Assembly (NCBI GenBank): GCA_910579425.1
Contig: CAJTVL010000013.1
Location: 7,763 to 71,762 of the forward strand
Direction of reading: 5' to 3'
Length of the DNA: 64,000 nucleotides
From: an uncultured Lachnospiraceae bacterium
GTDB taxonomy: Bacteria > Bacillota > Clostridia > Lachnospirales > Lachnospiraceae
Positions 54,125-62,983 of the stretch are shown here, piece after piece. Made by a program: the position numbers and the translations under genes. The notes below the pieces were generated by a model. That model was not told the origin of the DNA. It made no database searches and saw only the letters and a program-made list of their open reading frames with translations. The first letter of the stretch is position 1; each line of letters starts with the position of its first letter.

Positions 54125-54223
54125 TTAATGGGGAATCCAGGACCCGGTCCCTGCATTTTTGGCATATGCCCGCTTCTGTGCGGCGCCTGCTTCCTCATGC
54201 TCTAAAGTAACCACTTTTTTCAT
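54125..54223 (-). CDS. possible small ORF, 32 residues
   Basis: It starts at an ATG preceded by AAAGGG and encodes KKVVTLEHEEAGAAQKRA and then a polar tail. It lies in the 240-bp gap between spoIIIAH and prfC. The frame is short and no family is known, so it may be chance. No terminator was seen between it and spoIIIAH. Confidence 0.25.
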   Translation of the reverse strand: MKKVVTLEHEEAGAAQKRAYAKNAGTGSWIPH

Positions 54224-54301
54224 CAGGGTATCCCTTTCTTCTCTTTTATCAAATTATTTCCTGTAATAGGATACCACATTTTTCTTCATATAGCATTAAC
54301 A

Positions 54302-55045
54302 TTATTCGTCGCTTAAGGTGCTGATCACAATTGCATCCGGTGTTACTCCCGTTTTGCGGACGATAATGTCCTCAATCTGGGCCCTCTGCGCTTCAGAGAG
54401 TTCGGCGGCATTGACCACCACATCCACCGTCTCGTCGGTGATGCTGACCACCACATCATCGAATCCCTTGCTCTCAAGTAAGATTTCCGCTGAGGTTTCT
54501 TTCTCCGCAATGTCCGTGATGGCAATCATATTGTCCACGGCTTCCTGCTTCTGCTCCTCGCTGATATTCACATTATTGATAATTTCAAGCAATGTCTCTT
54601 TATTTTTGGCTCTGGTCTGTTCCTTTAAGAGTCTTGCCCCTGAAAGCGTATTTAAACTGCTTGCCGAGGTAAAAACCGCTTCCCCGGGAGTTTCCTCTTC
54701 CGAGAGCTGATTCTCGGTATTCTGAGCTACATCTCCCGTCATGTTTTCTGCGAGAACCTCCTCCATGCTTTCGTCCAGATAATTCTCCTCCTGAAGCACC
54801 ACCTCGGAATCCATGCTCTCAATATCGCTGTAAGAAGCCTGCTCCATATCCTCATCGGATATTTCGAACAAAGCCGCCACATCCGTGTCCTGCGTCTGGT
54901 CCTGTGCCACTACTGTATCGGAGCCCGCCGTCATAATTTCCTCTTCCGTAATTCTGCTGCCGGCAAAGTTCAGATAACCGGCCACGGCAATCATGATTGC
55001 CAGCGCTGTGATCATAATTTGATTCTTTTTCACCATATTCTTCAA
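54302..55045 (-). CDS. spoIIIAH: stage III sporulation protein AH
   Basis: The product is 247 residues. An N-terminal membrane helix (about 10-27) anchors a long acidic linker and a C-terminal domain (NVNISEEQKQEAVDNMIAITDIAEKETSAEILLESKGFDDVVVSITDETVDVVV) of the EscJ/PrgK-like fold. In the mother cell it forms a ring and binds forespore SpoIIQ, giving the feeding-tube channel. The linker is longer and more acidic than in Bacillus. It is the last gene of the operon. Confidence 0.92.
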   Translation of the reverse strand: MKNMVKKNQIMITALAIMIAVAGYLNFAGSRITEEEIMTAGSDTVVAQDQTQDTDVAALFEISDEDMEQASYSDIESMDSEVVLQEENYLDESMEEVLAENMTGDVAQNTENQLSEEETPGEAVFTSASSLNTLSGARLLKEQTRAKNKETLLEIINNVNISEEQKQEAVDNMIAITDIAEKETSAEILLESKGFDDVVVSITDETVDVVVNAAELSEAQRAQIEDIIVRKTGVTPDAIVISTLSDE

Positions 55046-55060
55046 GTCCGTGTCTCCTTC

Positions 55061-55738
55061 TTATTGTGATATTATCATTTTAACTATTTTAATCTTATGT
55101 GCCTCTATACCAAATAATGCCTGAATTGCTTCCGTTATATTTTGAACAATCTTCGCATTTGCGCCTCCCTGGGCAGACACCACCACTCCCTCCACCCTGG
55201 GGGCCAGAAACTGCTTCACAAAAGGGCCGGCGCTGCTGCCCTGGCGGCTGTCAAATATAGTTTCCTCCCTCATGCTGGTACTGACGCTCTTCCTGCTTCC
55301 TCCCGCCGAATCCTCCTCATCGGAACTGCTTTTCTCCGTGCTCTGATCCTTTTCTATTACGGACACGCCGCCGTCCTCTAAGGTCACCATCACCCTGACC
55401 TTCCCTACGCCGTCCATCGTTGACAAAAGCTCTTCCAGGGAATGTTCGAGGGCGGCCGTATAGGAAAACAAGCCAAACTCCGCATCCGAAACAGCCCCCG
55501 CCGCTTCGGCGTCTGAACGTACTTTTATTATATCAGCTTCACTGTCCCATTGTTGGGACTGTGTCTTAGTTTTTTTATCTTTTTCCTCCACAGGCCATGC
55601 GATTACCAGAAGCAGTACTCCTACTAAAATGACAATCAGAAAATTATCTCTGGTCAATTTGGCCACAGGCAGTTTCCCTGAAATCCTTCCGGCTGCCTTT
55701 TTTTCCCTGTTCTCCTGATTTTCCTGTTTTTCCTGCAT
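55061..55738 (-). CDS. spoIIIAG: stage III sporulation protein AG
   Basis: The product is 225 residues. A short polar N-terminus precedes a membrane helix (LIVILVGVLLLVIAW) and an extracytoplasmic ring-forming domain (LEELLSTMDGVGKVRVMVTLED, VEGVVVSAQGGANAKIVQNITEAIQALFGIEAHKIKIVKM). SpoIIIAG forms a large oligomeric ring of the mother-cell/forespore channel. The ATG at 55738 follows GGAGG and overlaps the spoIIIAF end by a few bases. Confidence 0.92.
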   Translation of the reverse strand: MQEKQENQENREKKAAGRISGKLPVAKLTRDNFLIVILVGVLLLVIAWPVEEKDKKTKTQSQQWDSEADIIKVRSDAEAAGAVSDAEFGLFSYTAALEHSLEELLSTMDGVGKVRVMVTLEDGGVSVIEKDQSTEKSSSDEEDSAGGSRKSVSTSMREETIFDSRQGSSAGPFVKQFLAPRVEGVVVSAQGGANAKIVQNITEAIQALFGIEAHKIKIVKMIISQ

Positions 55739-55742
55739 CCCT

Positions 55743-56285
55743 CTACCTCCAGACAATCCTGATTTTTTCCTGCTCCACCCCAAGTATGTCTCCGTACCTC
55801 TCCTTAAGCTCCTGCTCCTGCCTTTCTTCCTTATCTCCTTTTGCTCCCACCTCCACCGCTACGGGCTCGATCCATATTTCTCCGGCGTTCTCTGCTTTTC
55901 CCTTTTCCCGGGACAAAGTAACCGTTAAATTTTCTTTTTCCCGGTCAAAGCTCACACTTACAATTCTATGACCATTCTCGCCCTCCTCCAGTTTGTTTTT
56001 TATTTCCTCTTCAATCTCTCTTCCGATCACCGCCCCGTTATCCTCCAGCACAAGCTCCGCTTCCTGCCGGTGTATAATCTGCTCCAAATCCGAAATCCTT
56101 TCCCTTATTTCCAGTTGCTTTTCCTCACTTAAAAAAATACCAAACAAAGGCTCTGTAATCCGCAGAATCAGCATCATCCCCACCAGCAGCCTGACATACT
56201 TTCCGTAAGACGTGCCCGGTACAAAAAACAGGATCGCCTGGGCAATGATCATAAAAATGCAGATTTCTTTTATGGCAGAAATCAT
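55743..56285 (-). CDS. spoIIIAF: stage III sporulation protein AF
   Basis: The product is 180 residues. Two N-terminal membrane helices (about 5-55, with FVPGTSYGKYVRLLVGMMLILRI) are followed by a soluble ring-building-like domain. It is a component of the SpoIIIA-SpoIIQ channel. It lies between spoIIIAE and spoIIIAG, and its C-terminal Lys/Glu-rich region is typical. Confidence 0.9.
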   Translation of the reverse strand: MISAIKEICIFMIIAQAILFFVPGTSYGKYVRLLVGMMLILRITEPLFGIFLSEEKQLEIRERISDLEQIIHRQEAELVLEDNGAVIGREIEEEIKNKLEEGENGHRIVSVSFDREKENLTVTLSREKGKAENAGEIWIEPVAVEVGAKGDKEERQEQELKERYGDILGVEQEKIRIVWR

Positions 56286-56330
56286 ATTTTCCTCCTATCC
56301 TCCCATCTGACCTTCAAGAGAGCATACATC

Positions 56331-57494
56331 TCAGGCCGCCGTATAAGAGATCACCGCAATCACAATCACAAACAGCGCCACTGCCGTAAACACACATCTA
56401 AGGAGCAGAAAGCATCCTTCTCCCACCCGGTCCGTACAGGCGGAAATCCGCTTATCGCTTACAATCCCTGTAACCGCCGCTCCCAGCTTGACCACCCCTG
56501 TGACAACCAGAATTTTTAACAGAGGCAGGATACAGGCTCCTGCAATCAGCACCAAAAGGAGAACTCCCATACTGTTTTTGATCAAAACCGCCGAGCCCAG
56601 CATCAGCTCTGTCATCCCTTCCGCAACGCCTCCGATCCCTGGAATTGCGGAGATGGCCTTACGCATGGCCGAAATCCGAAGGCCGGAGGCCACAGGTACA
56701 ATCACTGCCTGTACAAAGCTTAAACCCGTCACCGTCCCCAAAGACACCTTCAGGGCAAATCCGACTCCCTTGGCGATAAAGTCCAGAAGAAGGGAAAGCT
56801 TTTCTTCCGACCAGAGTCCGTTTAAAAGGGCCAGCATCACATAGCTGTAAATCAGAGGAATTAAAACCTTATTCAGGAAGCTCTCCACAAGGTAGGCAAG
56901 CAAAAGCATGAGCTGATAATAATAAGCCGCCGCTGCCGTTCCCTGGGCAGCCCCCACGGCTATTGTATAAGTAGGAATAAACAACTGGATAAACAGTACA
57001 ATATTTTCCACCGCTCCTGACGCGACCTCAGATACAAAAAGAAAAACCTTTGTCAGAACGACCATCAAAAACAGATAAAGAAAATAGAATCCTGCCTGGG
57101 CAATCTGTTCTCCGGCAAACAAATCGGAAAATTCGGCAAAAAGAGCGGAAACCACCCCCAATACCAGAATATAAATCAGAATCTGCCTGATTCCGCCAAG
57201 CTCGCCCGTCAGGGAGTCTCCAATCTGGGCAAGCAATTGCCGAAAAGCCTCTCCGGAGCGTCCCTCCATCACCATTTTAAGGAGCTCTGTGCCGTCCAGC
57301 TTAAACCCCGGAAAAAGACGGTCCATTCCCTCATTGATTGAGCCCATGTCACAGGAGGCGAGCCAACTGTCTATATAAGAAAAATCCTGTTCCGAATCCC
57401 CCTCCTCCCCGGCCCGGACCGTTTCTCCCCATAAAAAAAAGCCGGTCAGGAGACACAATATAAAAATTGCCGCTTTCCCCGTGTTTTTCATCAT
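56331..57494 (-). CDS. spoIIIAE: stage III sporulation protein AE
   Basis: The product is 387 residues. A cleavable signal peptide (FILCLLTGFFLWGETVRAG) precedes an extracytoplasmic helix and eight or so membrane helices, including QGTAAAAYYYQLMLLLAYLVE. It is the largest membrane component of the channel, with an ABC-permease-like look. Two adjacent ATG codons (57494 and 57491) share the GGAGG site; 57491 has the better spacing. It overlaps spoIIIAD? No: the spoIIIAD gene ends 17 bp upstream of it. Confidence 0.92.
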   Translation of the reverse strand: MMKNTGKAAIFILCLLTGFFLWGETVRAGEEGDSEQDFSYIDSWLASCDMGSINEGMDRLFPGFKLDGTELLKMVMEGRSGEAFRQLLAQIGDSLTGELGGIRQILIYILVLGVVSALFAEFSDLFAGEQIAQAGFYFLYLFLMVVLTKVFLFVSEVASGAVENIVLFIQLFIPTYTIAVGAAQGTAAAAYYYQLMLLLAYLVESFLNKVLIPLIYSYVMLALLNGLWSEEKLSLLLDFIAKGVGFALKVSLGTVTGLSFVQAVIVPVASGLRISAMRKAISAIPGIGGVAEGMTELMLGSAVLIKNSMGVLLLVLIAGACILPLLKILVVTGVVKLGAAVTGIVSDKRISACTDRVGEGCFLLLRCVFTAVALFVIVIAVISYTAA

Positions 57495-57511
57495 CCCACC
57501 TCCGCCTTCCT

Positions 57512-57898
57512 TCATCCGGCTATGGCGTTAATGTTCTCAATCACGGCAGCCAGAACCGGAAGTCCCATAAGCAGTACCGACAGTTTCCCGAAAATTTCGA
57601 TCTGACCTGCTATGGCGCCGTAGCCTGCATCCTTGCAGATCGAGGCACAGAACTCGCAGACATAGGTAATTCCTACCGCTTTAAACAAAAACCCCAGATA
57701 ATCCGTGCTGCCGCTTAATGTATCCTGAAGCCCCTTTACTCTCTCAATCAAAACCTGCAGACCGCTTACCGAAAAGGTGAATATCACCAGGCAGACTGCC
57801 GCTCCCAAGTACATGGCATATTCCGGCTTACCGGTCTTAAACTGAAGGGCAAGCATGACCCCGGCCACCCCAAGCATTCCTATTTTGATAATCTCCAT
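57512..57898 (-). CDS. spoIIIAD: stage III sporulation protein AD
   Basis: The product is 128 residues. It has four membrane helices and the conserved segment VGITYVCEFCASICKDAGYGAIAGQIEIFGKLSVLLMGLPVLAA. It resembles SpoIIIAC and belongs to the FliQ/spoIIIAC-like family, hence the link to secretion machines. The ATG at 57898 has AGGAGG 8 bp upstream. The frame upstream to 57988 is non-coding and would overlap spoIIIAC. Confidence 0.93.
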   Translation of the reverse strand: MEIIKIGMLGVAGVMLALQFKTGKPEYAMYLGAAVCLVIFTFSVSGLQVLIERVKGLQDTLSGSTDYLGFLFKAVGITYVCEFCASICKDAGYGAIAGQIEIFGKLSVLLMGLPVLAAVIENINAIAG

Positions 57899-57984
57899 TT
57901 TTATCCTCCTGCATACCGCAAGCTGTGCTTGCGGTACTGCCATCAATAAGCCGTTTGGAAATTTACTCCCAAACTTGTCTCCTA

Positions 57985-58179
57985 TCACAAACTGAACAGT
58001 TCCTGAATCATAATAAACAAATCGTATATGTAGGGCAAAATCCAGGTAAGTACCAGAATCAGTCCCGCAAGGCTGATCAAAAAGGCATGCTCTTCCCTCC
58101 CGCTGTGCTTTAATATCTGACCTAAAATGGTGATCAGTATCCCCACTGCCGCTATTTTGAAAATCAGGTTTATCTCCAT
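57985..58179 (-). CDS. spoIIIAC: stage III sporulation protein AC
   Basis: The product is 64 residues with two membrane helices (IFKIAAVGILITILGQIL and LISLAGLILVLTWILPYIYDLFIM) joined by a polar loop. It is a FliQ-like small component. It is separated from spoIIIAD by 86 bp, longer than elsewhere in the operon; a hairpin AAGCACAGCTT-type sequence (CCGCAAGCTGTGCTTGCGG, around 57917-57935) lies in that gap. Confidence 0.93.
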   Translation of the reverse strand: MEINLIFKIAAVGILITILGQILKHSGREEHAFLISLAGLILVLTWILPYIYDLFIMIQELFSL

Positions 58180-58198
58180 ATCCCGCTCCTTTGTTTCT

Positions 58199-58714
58199 TT
58201 ATATCAGTAAAATGGAAATCAGAATTCCCACACTCACCCCAAGACTCATGATCATTTTATTTTTATTTCTTTTTTCCTGCTCCAGCCGCTCAATCTGCAG
58301 GGCGCTCTCCCGCAAAAGCTCCTCCAGCGCCCCGGCCTGGGCCTGCTCCTCCATAAAGCCCAGGCAGAAAGGAAAGTCATAGAGCAGATTTTTTTCCTGT
58401 TGCTTCAAAGGGGTATGCAGCAATACCTTGTCCATTTTTTTCTTCCAGAGGACGGTGAAATTTTCACTTCCTTCATAAATTCCCTGGTAAATCTCTTCAA
58501 ACACCTCTCCAAAGGGCTCCTGTTCCTTTTCGGAAAGACACCGCAGCGTTTCCGGAATCGTCGCCTTCTGATAAGCGATATAGTATTTCATGTTCTCATA
58601 AATTCCCCGTATCTGTTTGAGCAGCTTAAGGCGCAGATTCAAATCTCTGCAGAGACTGCCTGCAAACCCGATACACCCGCTTATCACCAGAAGACTTCCC
58701 ACTAGCCGCTGCAT
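58199..58714 (-). CDS. spoIIIAB: stage III sporulation protein AB
   Basis: The product is 171 residues. It has an N-terminal membrane segment (LVGSLLVISGCIGFAGSL) and a GspF-like cytoplasmic helical domain (LKLLKQIRGIYENMKYYIAYQKATIPETLRCLSE). A final hydrophobic C-terminus follows (MIMSLGVSVGILISILLI). The ATG at 58714 follows GGAGG and overlaps spoIIIAA by 13 bp. Confidence 0.93.
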   Translation of the reverse strand: MQRLVGSLLVISGCIGFAGSLCRDLNLRLKLLKQIRGIYENMKYYIAYQKATIPETLRCLSEKEQEPFGEVFEEIYQGIYEGSENFTVLWKKKMDKVLLHTPLKQQEKNLLYDFPFCLGFMEEQAQAGALEELLRESALQIERLEQEKRNKNKMIMSLGVSVGILISILLI

Positions 58715-59739
58715 ATGCCCTCCTTCCCGCCGGGAAATAAGCGCTCCCCGGACTTTCCCCTGATTTCTCTGACTCTGCACTTTCCCTGCCTTTTTTCCAG
58801 AAAAAGGAAGCGGTCAAACAATTCTCCCGGACGATACTGCCCTTGGGAAGCTTCCCCGCCGCCTCCGGCCTGCAGACGGCATTCCACATCTCTCATGGAA
58901 TCCCCATGCATGGTAGCCGCCACACTGCCTCCGCATTGCAGCACCTGAAAAACTGCCTTCATATCCTCACTGCTTCCAATTTCATCCACAGCCACCACAT
59001 CAGGCGCCATGGAACGCATCAAAAGCATCATGCCCTGCACCTTGGGACAGCCGTCCAGTACATCCGTCCTCATCCCAAGATCATTCTGGGGAATCCCCAT
59101 AAAGCTGCCGCCGATTTCGGAACGCTCGTCCACCACTCCCACCTGCCGCCCCGGGCCGTAGGCATTTCCGCCGGACACCTGTCTTACAATATCCCGAAGC
59201 AGGGTAGTCTTGCCGCAGCCCGGAGGAGAAATCAATAAAGTGTTTAAAAAACGGGCGTCTTCATATAAATAAGGCATGACCTCCCCGGCAGCCCCCACCA
59301 CTTCATGAGAAATCCTTATATTCAGAAAGCGGATATGAGTCATGTTTCTCACCGCGCCTTTTTCATTTAAAACCACCTGACCCGCCATGCCCACCCTGTG
59401 CCCCCCGGGCAGCGTGATAAATCCCTGCCTGATCTCATTTTCAAAAGCATAGGGAGAATAACGGCAGATATGGCTGATCAACTCGTCCAGCTCCCGCCCC
59501 GTCATGCGCCATGCCTCTTTTGGCTCCCTGCATATTTCCCCCTGAGAGGATAAAAATCTTTCTTCCCCCGCAATCCGAAGCCGTACCGGCTGTCCTATTC
59601 CCAAACGGATCTCCTGAAGCTTATCCGCCCGGGAAAGTGCCTGTCTCCACTTCTCCCTCATATAATCCGGAAAGATTCCGGCAATTTCTTTTTGCCGGTC
59701 AGGCTCTTTCTGCCAGGCAGGTTCTTTCTGCTTTGTCAT
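58702..59739 (-). CDS. spoIIIAA: stage III sporulation protein AA (secretion-type ATPase)
   Basis: The product is 345 residues. An AAA+-like secretion ATPase domain carries Walker A SPPGCGKTT (171-179), Walker B PDVVAVDEIG and PQNDLGMRTDVLDGCPK. It energises the SpoIIIA channel in the mother cell. The ATG at 59739 follows GAGG by 8 bp and is preferred to the GTG at 59748. A sigma-E-like promoter lies immediately upstream. Confidence 0.95.
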   Translation of the reverse strand: MTKQKEPAWQKEPDRQKEIAGIFPDYMREKWRQALSRADKLQEIRLGIGQPVRLRIAGEERFLSSQGEICREPKEAWRMTGRELDELISHICRYSPYAFENEIRQGFITLPGGHRVGMAGQVVLNEKGAVRNMTHIRFLNIRISHEVVGAAGEVMPYLYEDARFLNTLLISPPGCGKTTLLRDIVRQVSGGNAYGPGRQVGVVDERSEIGGSFMGIPQNDLGMRTDVLDGCPKVQGMMLLMRSMAPDVVAVDEIGSSEDMKAVFQVLQCGGSVAATMHGDSMRDVECRLQAGGGGEASQGQYRPGELFDRFLFLEKRQGKCRVREIRGKSGERLFPGGKEGICSG

Positions 59740-59758
59740 CAATATCACCTCTTATCCA

Positions 59759-59787
59759 AATATATGATACTTTGTTCAGGTTATGAC
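59759..59787 (-). promoter_or_regulatory. sigma-E-type promoter of the spoIIIA operon
   Basis: On the minus strand GTCATAA (59787-59781), a 14-bp spacer, and CATATATT (59766-59759). This fits the mother-cell sigma-E pattern and the expected control of spoIIIA. It lies inside the divergent reading frame starting near 59764. Confidence 0.55.
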
Positions 59788-60288
59788 AAAGAGTTGTCCC
59801 GGAGAAAAACCGTTCCCCTCTGGTGCTGGGTAAGGTTCAAAAACAGCATTTGTCCGCCCCGCCACAGAGGACATGCGAAATCAGAGCCGGGAATCAGAAT
59901 CACTTTTACCAAACCGCCCGAGGATGTGTTCATCACTGATTATAGAAGATATTCATTTTTACTAAATTACCGATATATACCCGAAAGTCTAAAAGATAAG
60001 CTTCAATTCGAGGAAAAACTCGGCCAAATTGGACTAAAAACAAACGCCGACCGGCAGTCGTACGGAAACTGTCCGGAAATTTGCAGGGAAATAGAGAAGA
60101 GCTTCGAACGATGCATTACGTCCGACAGCGATGTGCTACAGGGATGTGTATGGAGAATCTGTCTTTCCGACGTTAAAGAGATCGAATTTCTTCGCGATCC
60201 GGCATTTCAATACGGCACTTTCAATTATCTCAGGAAAAACGGACGCAGGTTTGACTGGATCGGGGATTTTTATAAAAAATTGCAATAA
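59764..60288 (+). CDS. DUF3841-like protein or 5'-truncated remnant
   Basis: The frame gives about 174 residues from an ATG at 59764. Its sequence is clearly protein-like: KTVPLWCWVRFKNSICPPRHRG, VFITDYRRYSFLLNYRYIPES, and a closing RFDWIGDFYKKLQ. The YSFLLNYRYIP pattern recalls DUF3841 proteins. No ribosome binding site precedes the ATG and the first residues lie over the spoIIIA promoter, so the start or the whole 5' end may be missing. It is divergent from spoIIIAA and convergent with pnp. No function is claimed. Confidence 0.5.
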   Translation: MILCSGYDKELSRRKTVPLWCWVRFKNSICPPRHRGHAKSEPGIRITFTKPPEDVFITDYRRYSFLLNYRYIPESLKDKLQFEEKLGQIGLKTNADRQSYGNCPEICREIEKSFERCITSDSDVLQGCVWRICLSDVKEIEFLRDPAFQYGTFNYLRKNGRRFDWIGDFYKKLQ

Positions 60289-60312
60289 GGCCGCCCGCTA
60301 TGCGGACGGCCT
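60288..60312. terminator. hairpin between the DUF3841-like gene and pnp
   Basis: AGGCCGCCCGC pairs with GCGGACGGCCT (one mismatch) around TAT. On the minus strand it follows pnp and is trailed by TTATTGCAATTTTTT, so it terminates pnp; it may also stop the plus-strand gene. Confidence 0.65.
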
Positions 60313-60339
60313 GCTGTCATTCCAAACCCTATTCTATTC

Positions 60340-62439
60340 TTATCTTCCGGCAGCCTGAGCCACATCTTTCATGGAAAAGCTCATTCTGCCCATCTTATCC
60401 TTGCCAAGGCAAACCACCGTCACCTTATCGCCAAGTGTGAGCACATCCTCCACCCGGTTGATTCTGCCCTTGGCGATCTTGGAAATGTGAACCATCCCTT
60501 CCTTGCCGGGAGCAAACTCGATGAAAGCGCCAAATTCCTTGATGCTTACCACGATTCCCTGGAAAATCTGGCCTTCCTGATAATCCGTCACAATGGTCTT
60601 AACGTACTCTACCGCCTTTTCCATCATGGCCGGGTCTGTGCCGCATACGGATACGTTGCCGTCGTCCGTAATATCAATCTTCACGCCGGTGCGGGCAATG
60701 ATTTCATTGATGGTCTTGCCGCGCTGTCCTACCACATCGCCGATCTTCTCCGGATCAATCTGGATGGAAATGATCTTGGGTGCATAAGGGCCGACCTCCG
60801 GCCTGGGCTCTGCGATGGCTTTCTTCATACAGGTGTCCATAATAAACAGTCTTGCCTCACGGCACCTTGCAATAGCGCCCTCTACCATAGGCCTTGTCAG
60901 GCCATGGATCTTGATGTCCATCTGAATGGCCGTGATCCCCTCGGTAGTACCTGTCACCTTAAAGTCCATATCTCCAAAGAAATCCTCAAGGCCCTGAATA
61001 TCCGTAAGCAGTACATAATCCTCGTCCACCTCTCCGGTTACCAGACCGCAGGAAATCCCTGCCACCATCTTTTTGATAGGCACCCCTGCCGCCATCAAAG
61101 ACATACAGGAAGCACAAGTGGAGGCCATGGAAGTGGAACCATTGGATTCGAAGGTCTCCGAAACGGTACGGATTGCATAGGGGAAATCTTCCTCTGAGGG
61201 AAGCACCGGAATCAATGCCCTCTCAGCCAGTGCTCCGTGGCCGATCTCCCTTCTGCCGGGCCCTCTTGAAGGCTTTGTCTCTCCTACAGAGTAGGACGGG
61301 AAATTATAATGATGCATGTAACGCTTGCTCACTTCATTCTCATCCAGCCCATCAATCTTCTGCTGCTCAGAAAGCGGCGCTAAGGTACATACATTGCAAA
61401 TCTGGGTCTGCCCTCTGGTAAACATGGCGGAACCATGCACCCTAGGGATAATGTCAACCTCTGCCGCCAGCGGACGGATCTGGGTGATCTCACGGCCGTC
61501 AGGACGTTTATGATCCTTCAGGATCATTTTCCGTACGGTTTTCTTCTCATATTGATAGATTGCCTCTCCCAAAAGAGCAAGCCATTCCTCATTCTCCGCA
61601 AAGGCTTCTTCCAGTTTCTCCGTAATATTTTTGATATTTTCTTCACGCACCTGCTTCTCGTCCGTAAAAACTGCCTCTTCCATCTCCGCCGGGGGAACCA
61701 GCTCTCGGATTGCCGCAAAGAGTTCTTCCGGTACGGCGCAGCTTGTGTACTCATGTTTGGGCCTGCCAACCTCCGCCACAATCTGATTGATAAAGGCAAT
61801 GATCGTCTGATTGATTTCATGGGCTTTATAAATTGCCTCGATCATCTTATCCTCGGGAACCTCATTGGCTCCTGCCTCAATCATGATTACCTTCTCTGCG
61901 GTGGAAGCCACAGTCAGATTCAGGTCGCCGTTCTTCCACTGCTCCTGGGAAGGATTTACCACGAATTCTCCGTCCACCATTCCCATCTGGGTCATGGCGC
62001 AGGGCCCGTCAAAAGGAATGTCCGAAATACTGGTGGCGATTGCGGCGCCGATCATGGCTACCAGCTCCGGGCGGCACTCGGGGTCAACGCTCATAACCAT
62101 ATTGTTTAAGGTAACGTCATTTCTGTAATCCTTGGGGAATAAGGGACGCATGGGCCTGTCGATCACACGGCTGGTAAGAACGGCATTTTCGGAAGCCTTT
62201 CCTTCCCTCTTGTTAAAGCCTCCCGGGATCTTACCCACTGCATACATCTTTTCTTCAAATTCTACGCTCAAAGGGAAGAAATCAATTCCCTCTCTGGGCT
62301 TGTCTGATGCGGTTGCGGTAGACAGTACGGTGGTGTCGCCGTAATGCATAAACGCGCATCCGTTTGCCTGCTTGCCTACCCTGCCCACATCCACACTTAA
62401 GGTACGCCCTGCAAGCTCCATTGAAAACGTCTTGTACAT
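60340..62439 (-). CDS. pnp: polyribonucleotide nucleotidyltransferase
   Basis: The product is 699 residues. Two RNase PH domains are followed by a KH domain (GDVVGQRGKTINEIIARTGVKIDITDDGNV, about 560-610) and an S1 domain (IVVSIKEFGAFIEFAPGKEGMVHISKIA). It degrades RNA 3' to 5' by phosphorolysis and works in the degradosome. The N-terminus TFSMELAGRTLSVDVGRVGKQANG is typical. It lies just downstream of rpsO and its terminator. Confidence 0.97.
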   Translation of the reverse strand: MYKTFSMELAGRTLSVDVGRVGKQANGCAFMHYGDTTVLSTATASDKPREGIDFFPLSVEFEEKMYAVGKIPGGFNKREGKASENAVLTSRVIDRPMRPLFPKDYRNDVTLNNMVMSVDPECRPELVAMIGAAIATSISDIPFDGPCAMTQMGMVDGEFVVNPSQEQWKNGDLNLTVASTAEKVIMIEAGANEVPEDKMIEAIYKAHEINQTIIAFINQIVAEVGRPKHEYTSCAVPEELFAAIRELVPPAEMEEAVFTDEKQVREENIKNITEKLEEAFAENEEWLALLGEAIYQYEKKTVRKMILKDHKRPDGREITQIRPLAAEVDIIPRVHGSAMFTRGQTQICNVCTLAPLSEQQKIDGLDENEVSKRYMHHYNFPSYSVGETKPSRGPGRREIGHGALAERALIPVLPSEEDFPYAIRTVSETFESNGSTSMASTCASCMSLMAAGVPIKKMVAGISCGLVTGEVDEDYVLLTDIQGLEDFFGDMDFKVTGTTEGITAIQMDIKIHGLTRPMVEGAIARCREARLFIMDTCMKKAIAEPRPEVGPYAPKIISIQIDPEKIGDVVGQRGKTINEIIARTGVKIDITDDGNVSVCGTDPAMMEKAVEYVKTIVTDYQEGQIFQGIVVSIKEFGAFIEFAPGKEGMVHISKIAKGRINRVEDVLTLGDKVTVVCLGKDKMGRMSFSMKDVAQAAGR

Positions 62440-62574
62440 GTTCTTTCTCCTTTTCTCTTCTACCGGCTGCTCCTTTCGGCAGCTATCTCACACTCGTCTA
62501 AACGGCGCTTCTGACTTTCAAAAACATCAGATCAACTGTCCCTTCCGGTCATTTTGTCCTGCCTTTTTCCGGCG

Positions 62575-62611
62575 AAACAAAAAAGGCGGAGATGTTTCTT
62601 CGCTCCGCCTT
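62575..62611 (-). terminator. terminator of rpsO
   Basis: On the minus strand AAGGCGGAG pairs with CTCCGCCTT around 11 nt, followed by TTTTTTGTTT, 14 bp after the rpsO stop. Confidence 0.88.
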
Positions 62612-62624
62612 AAAACTGCCGTTT

Positions 62625-62891
62625 TTACTTTCTGATTCCCAGTTTTTCAATCAAAGCACGGTATCTTTCAATGTCCTTATCCTTGAGATAATTAAGAAGA
62701 CCACGTCTCTGACCTACCATCTTAAACATACCTCTTCGGGAGTGATTATCCTTGGGATGCTGCTTTAAGTGCTCTGTAAGCTCTGCAATCCTTGCGGAAA
62801 GCACTGCGATCTGCACCTCCGGTGATCCTGTATCCCCCTCGCTTCTTGCATATTCCTGCATGATGGCTGTTTTCTTTTCCTTAGAAATCAT
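62625..62891 (-). CDS. rpsO: 30S ribosomal protein S15
   Basis: The product is 88 residues, standard S15 size. Recognised parts are GDTGSPEVQIAVLSARIAELTEHLKQHPKDNHSRRGMFKMVGQRRGLLNYLKDKD. It binds 16S rRNA early in 30S assembly. The ATG at 62891 follows AAGGAGG; the frame to 62993 lies in the leader. pnp follows, the widespread rpsO-pnp pair. Confidence 0.97.
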   Translation of the reverse strand: MISKEKKTAIMQEYARSEGDTGSPEVQIAVLSARIAELTEHLKQHPKDNHSRRGMFKMVGQRRGLLNYLKDKDIERYRALIEKLGIRK

Positions 62892-62976
62892 TTGGGTTTC
62901 CTCCTTATTTTTCAAACGCCTGATGCCAGGAGCTGGTCGGAGTTTCCATAGCTCTGAGCAACGGCTGATTTTCATA
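62892..62976 (-). promoter_or_regulatory. rpsO 5' leader, possible S15-binding RNA
   Basis: A leader of about 85 nt between promoter and ATG folds into at least two hairpins: GAGCT/AGCTC with an inner loop, and CCTG-GCAT-CAGG. Autogenous control of rpsO by S15 is known in several bacteria with unrelated leader structures; whether this one binds S15 is inference. Confidence 0.4.
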
Positions 62977-62983
62977 CCGATAT

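Noticed and set aside
53064..54128. A 354-codon plus-strand frame opposite prfC
   Set aside because: It is a shadow of the well-supported prfC gene with low-complexity, Arg/His/Lys-rich translation.
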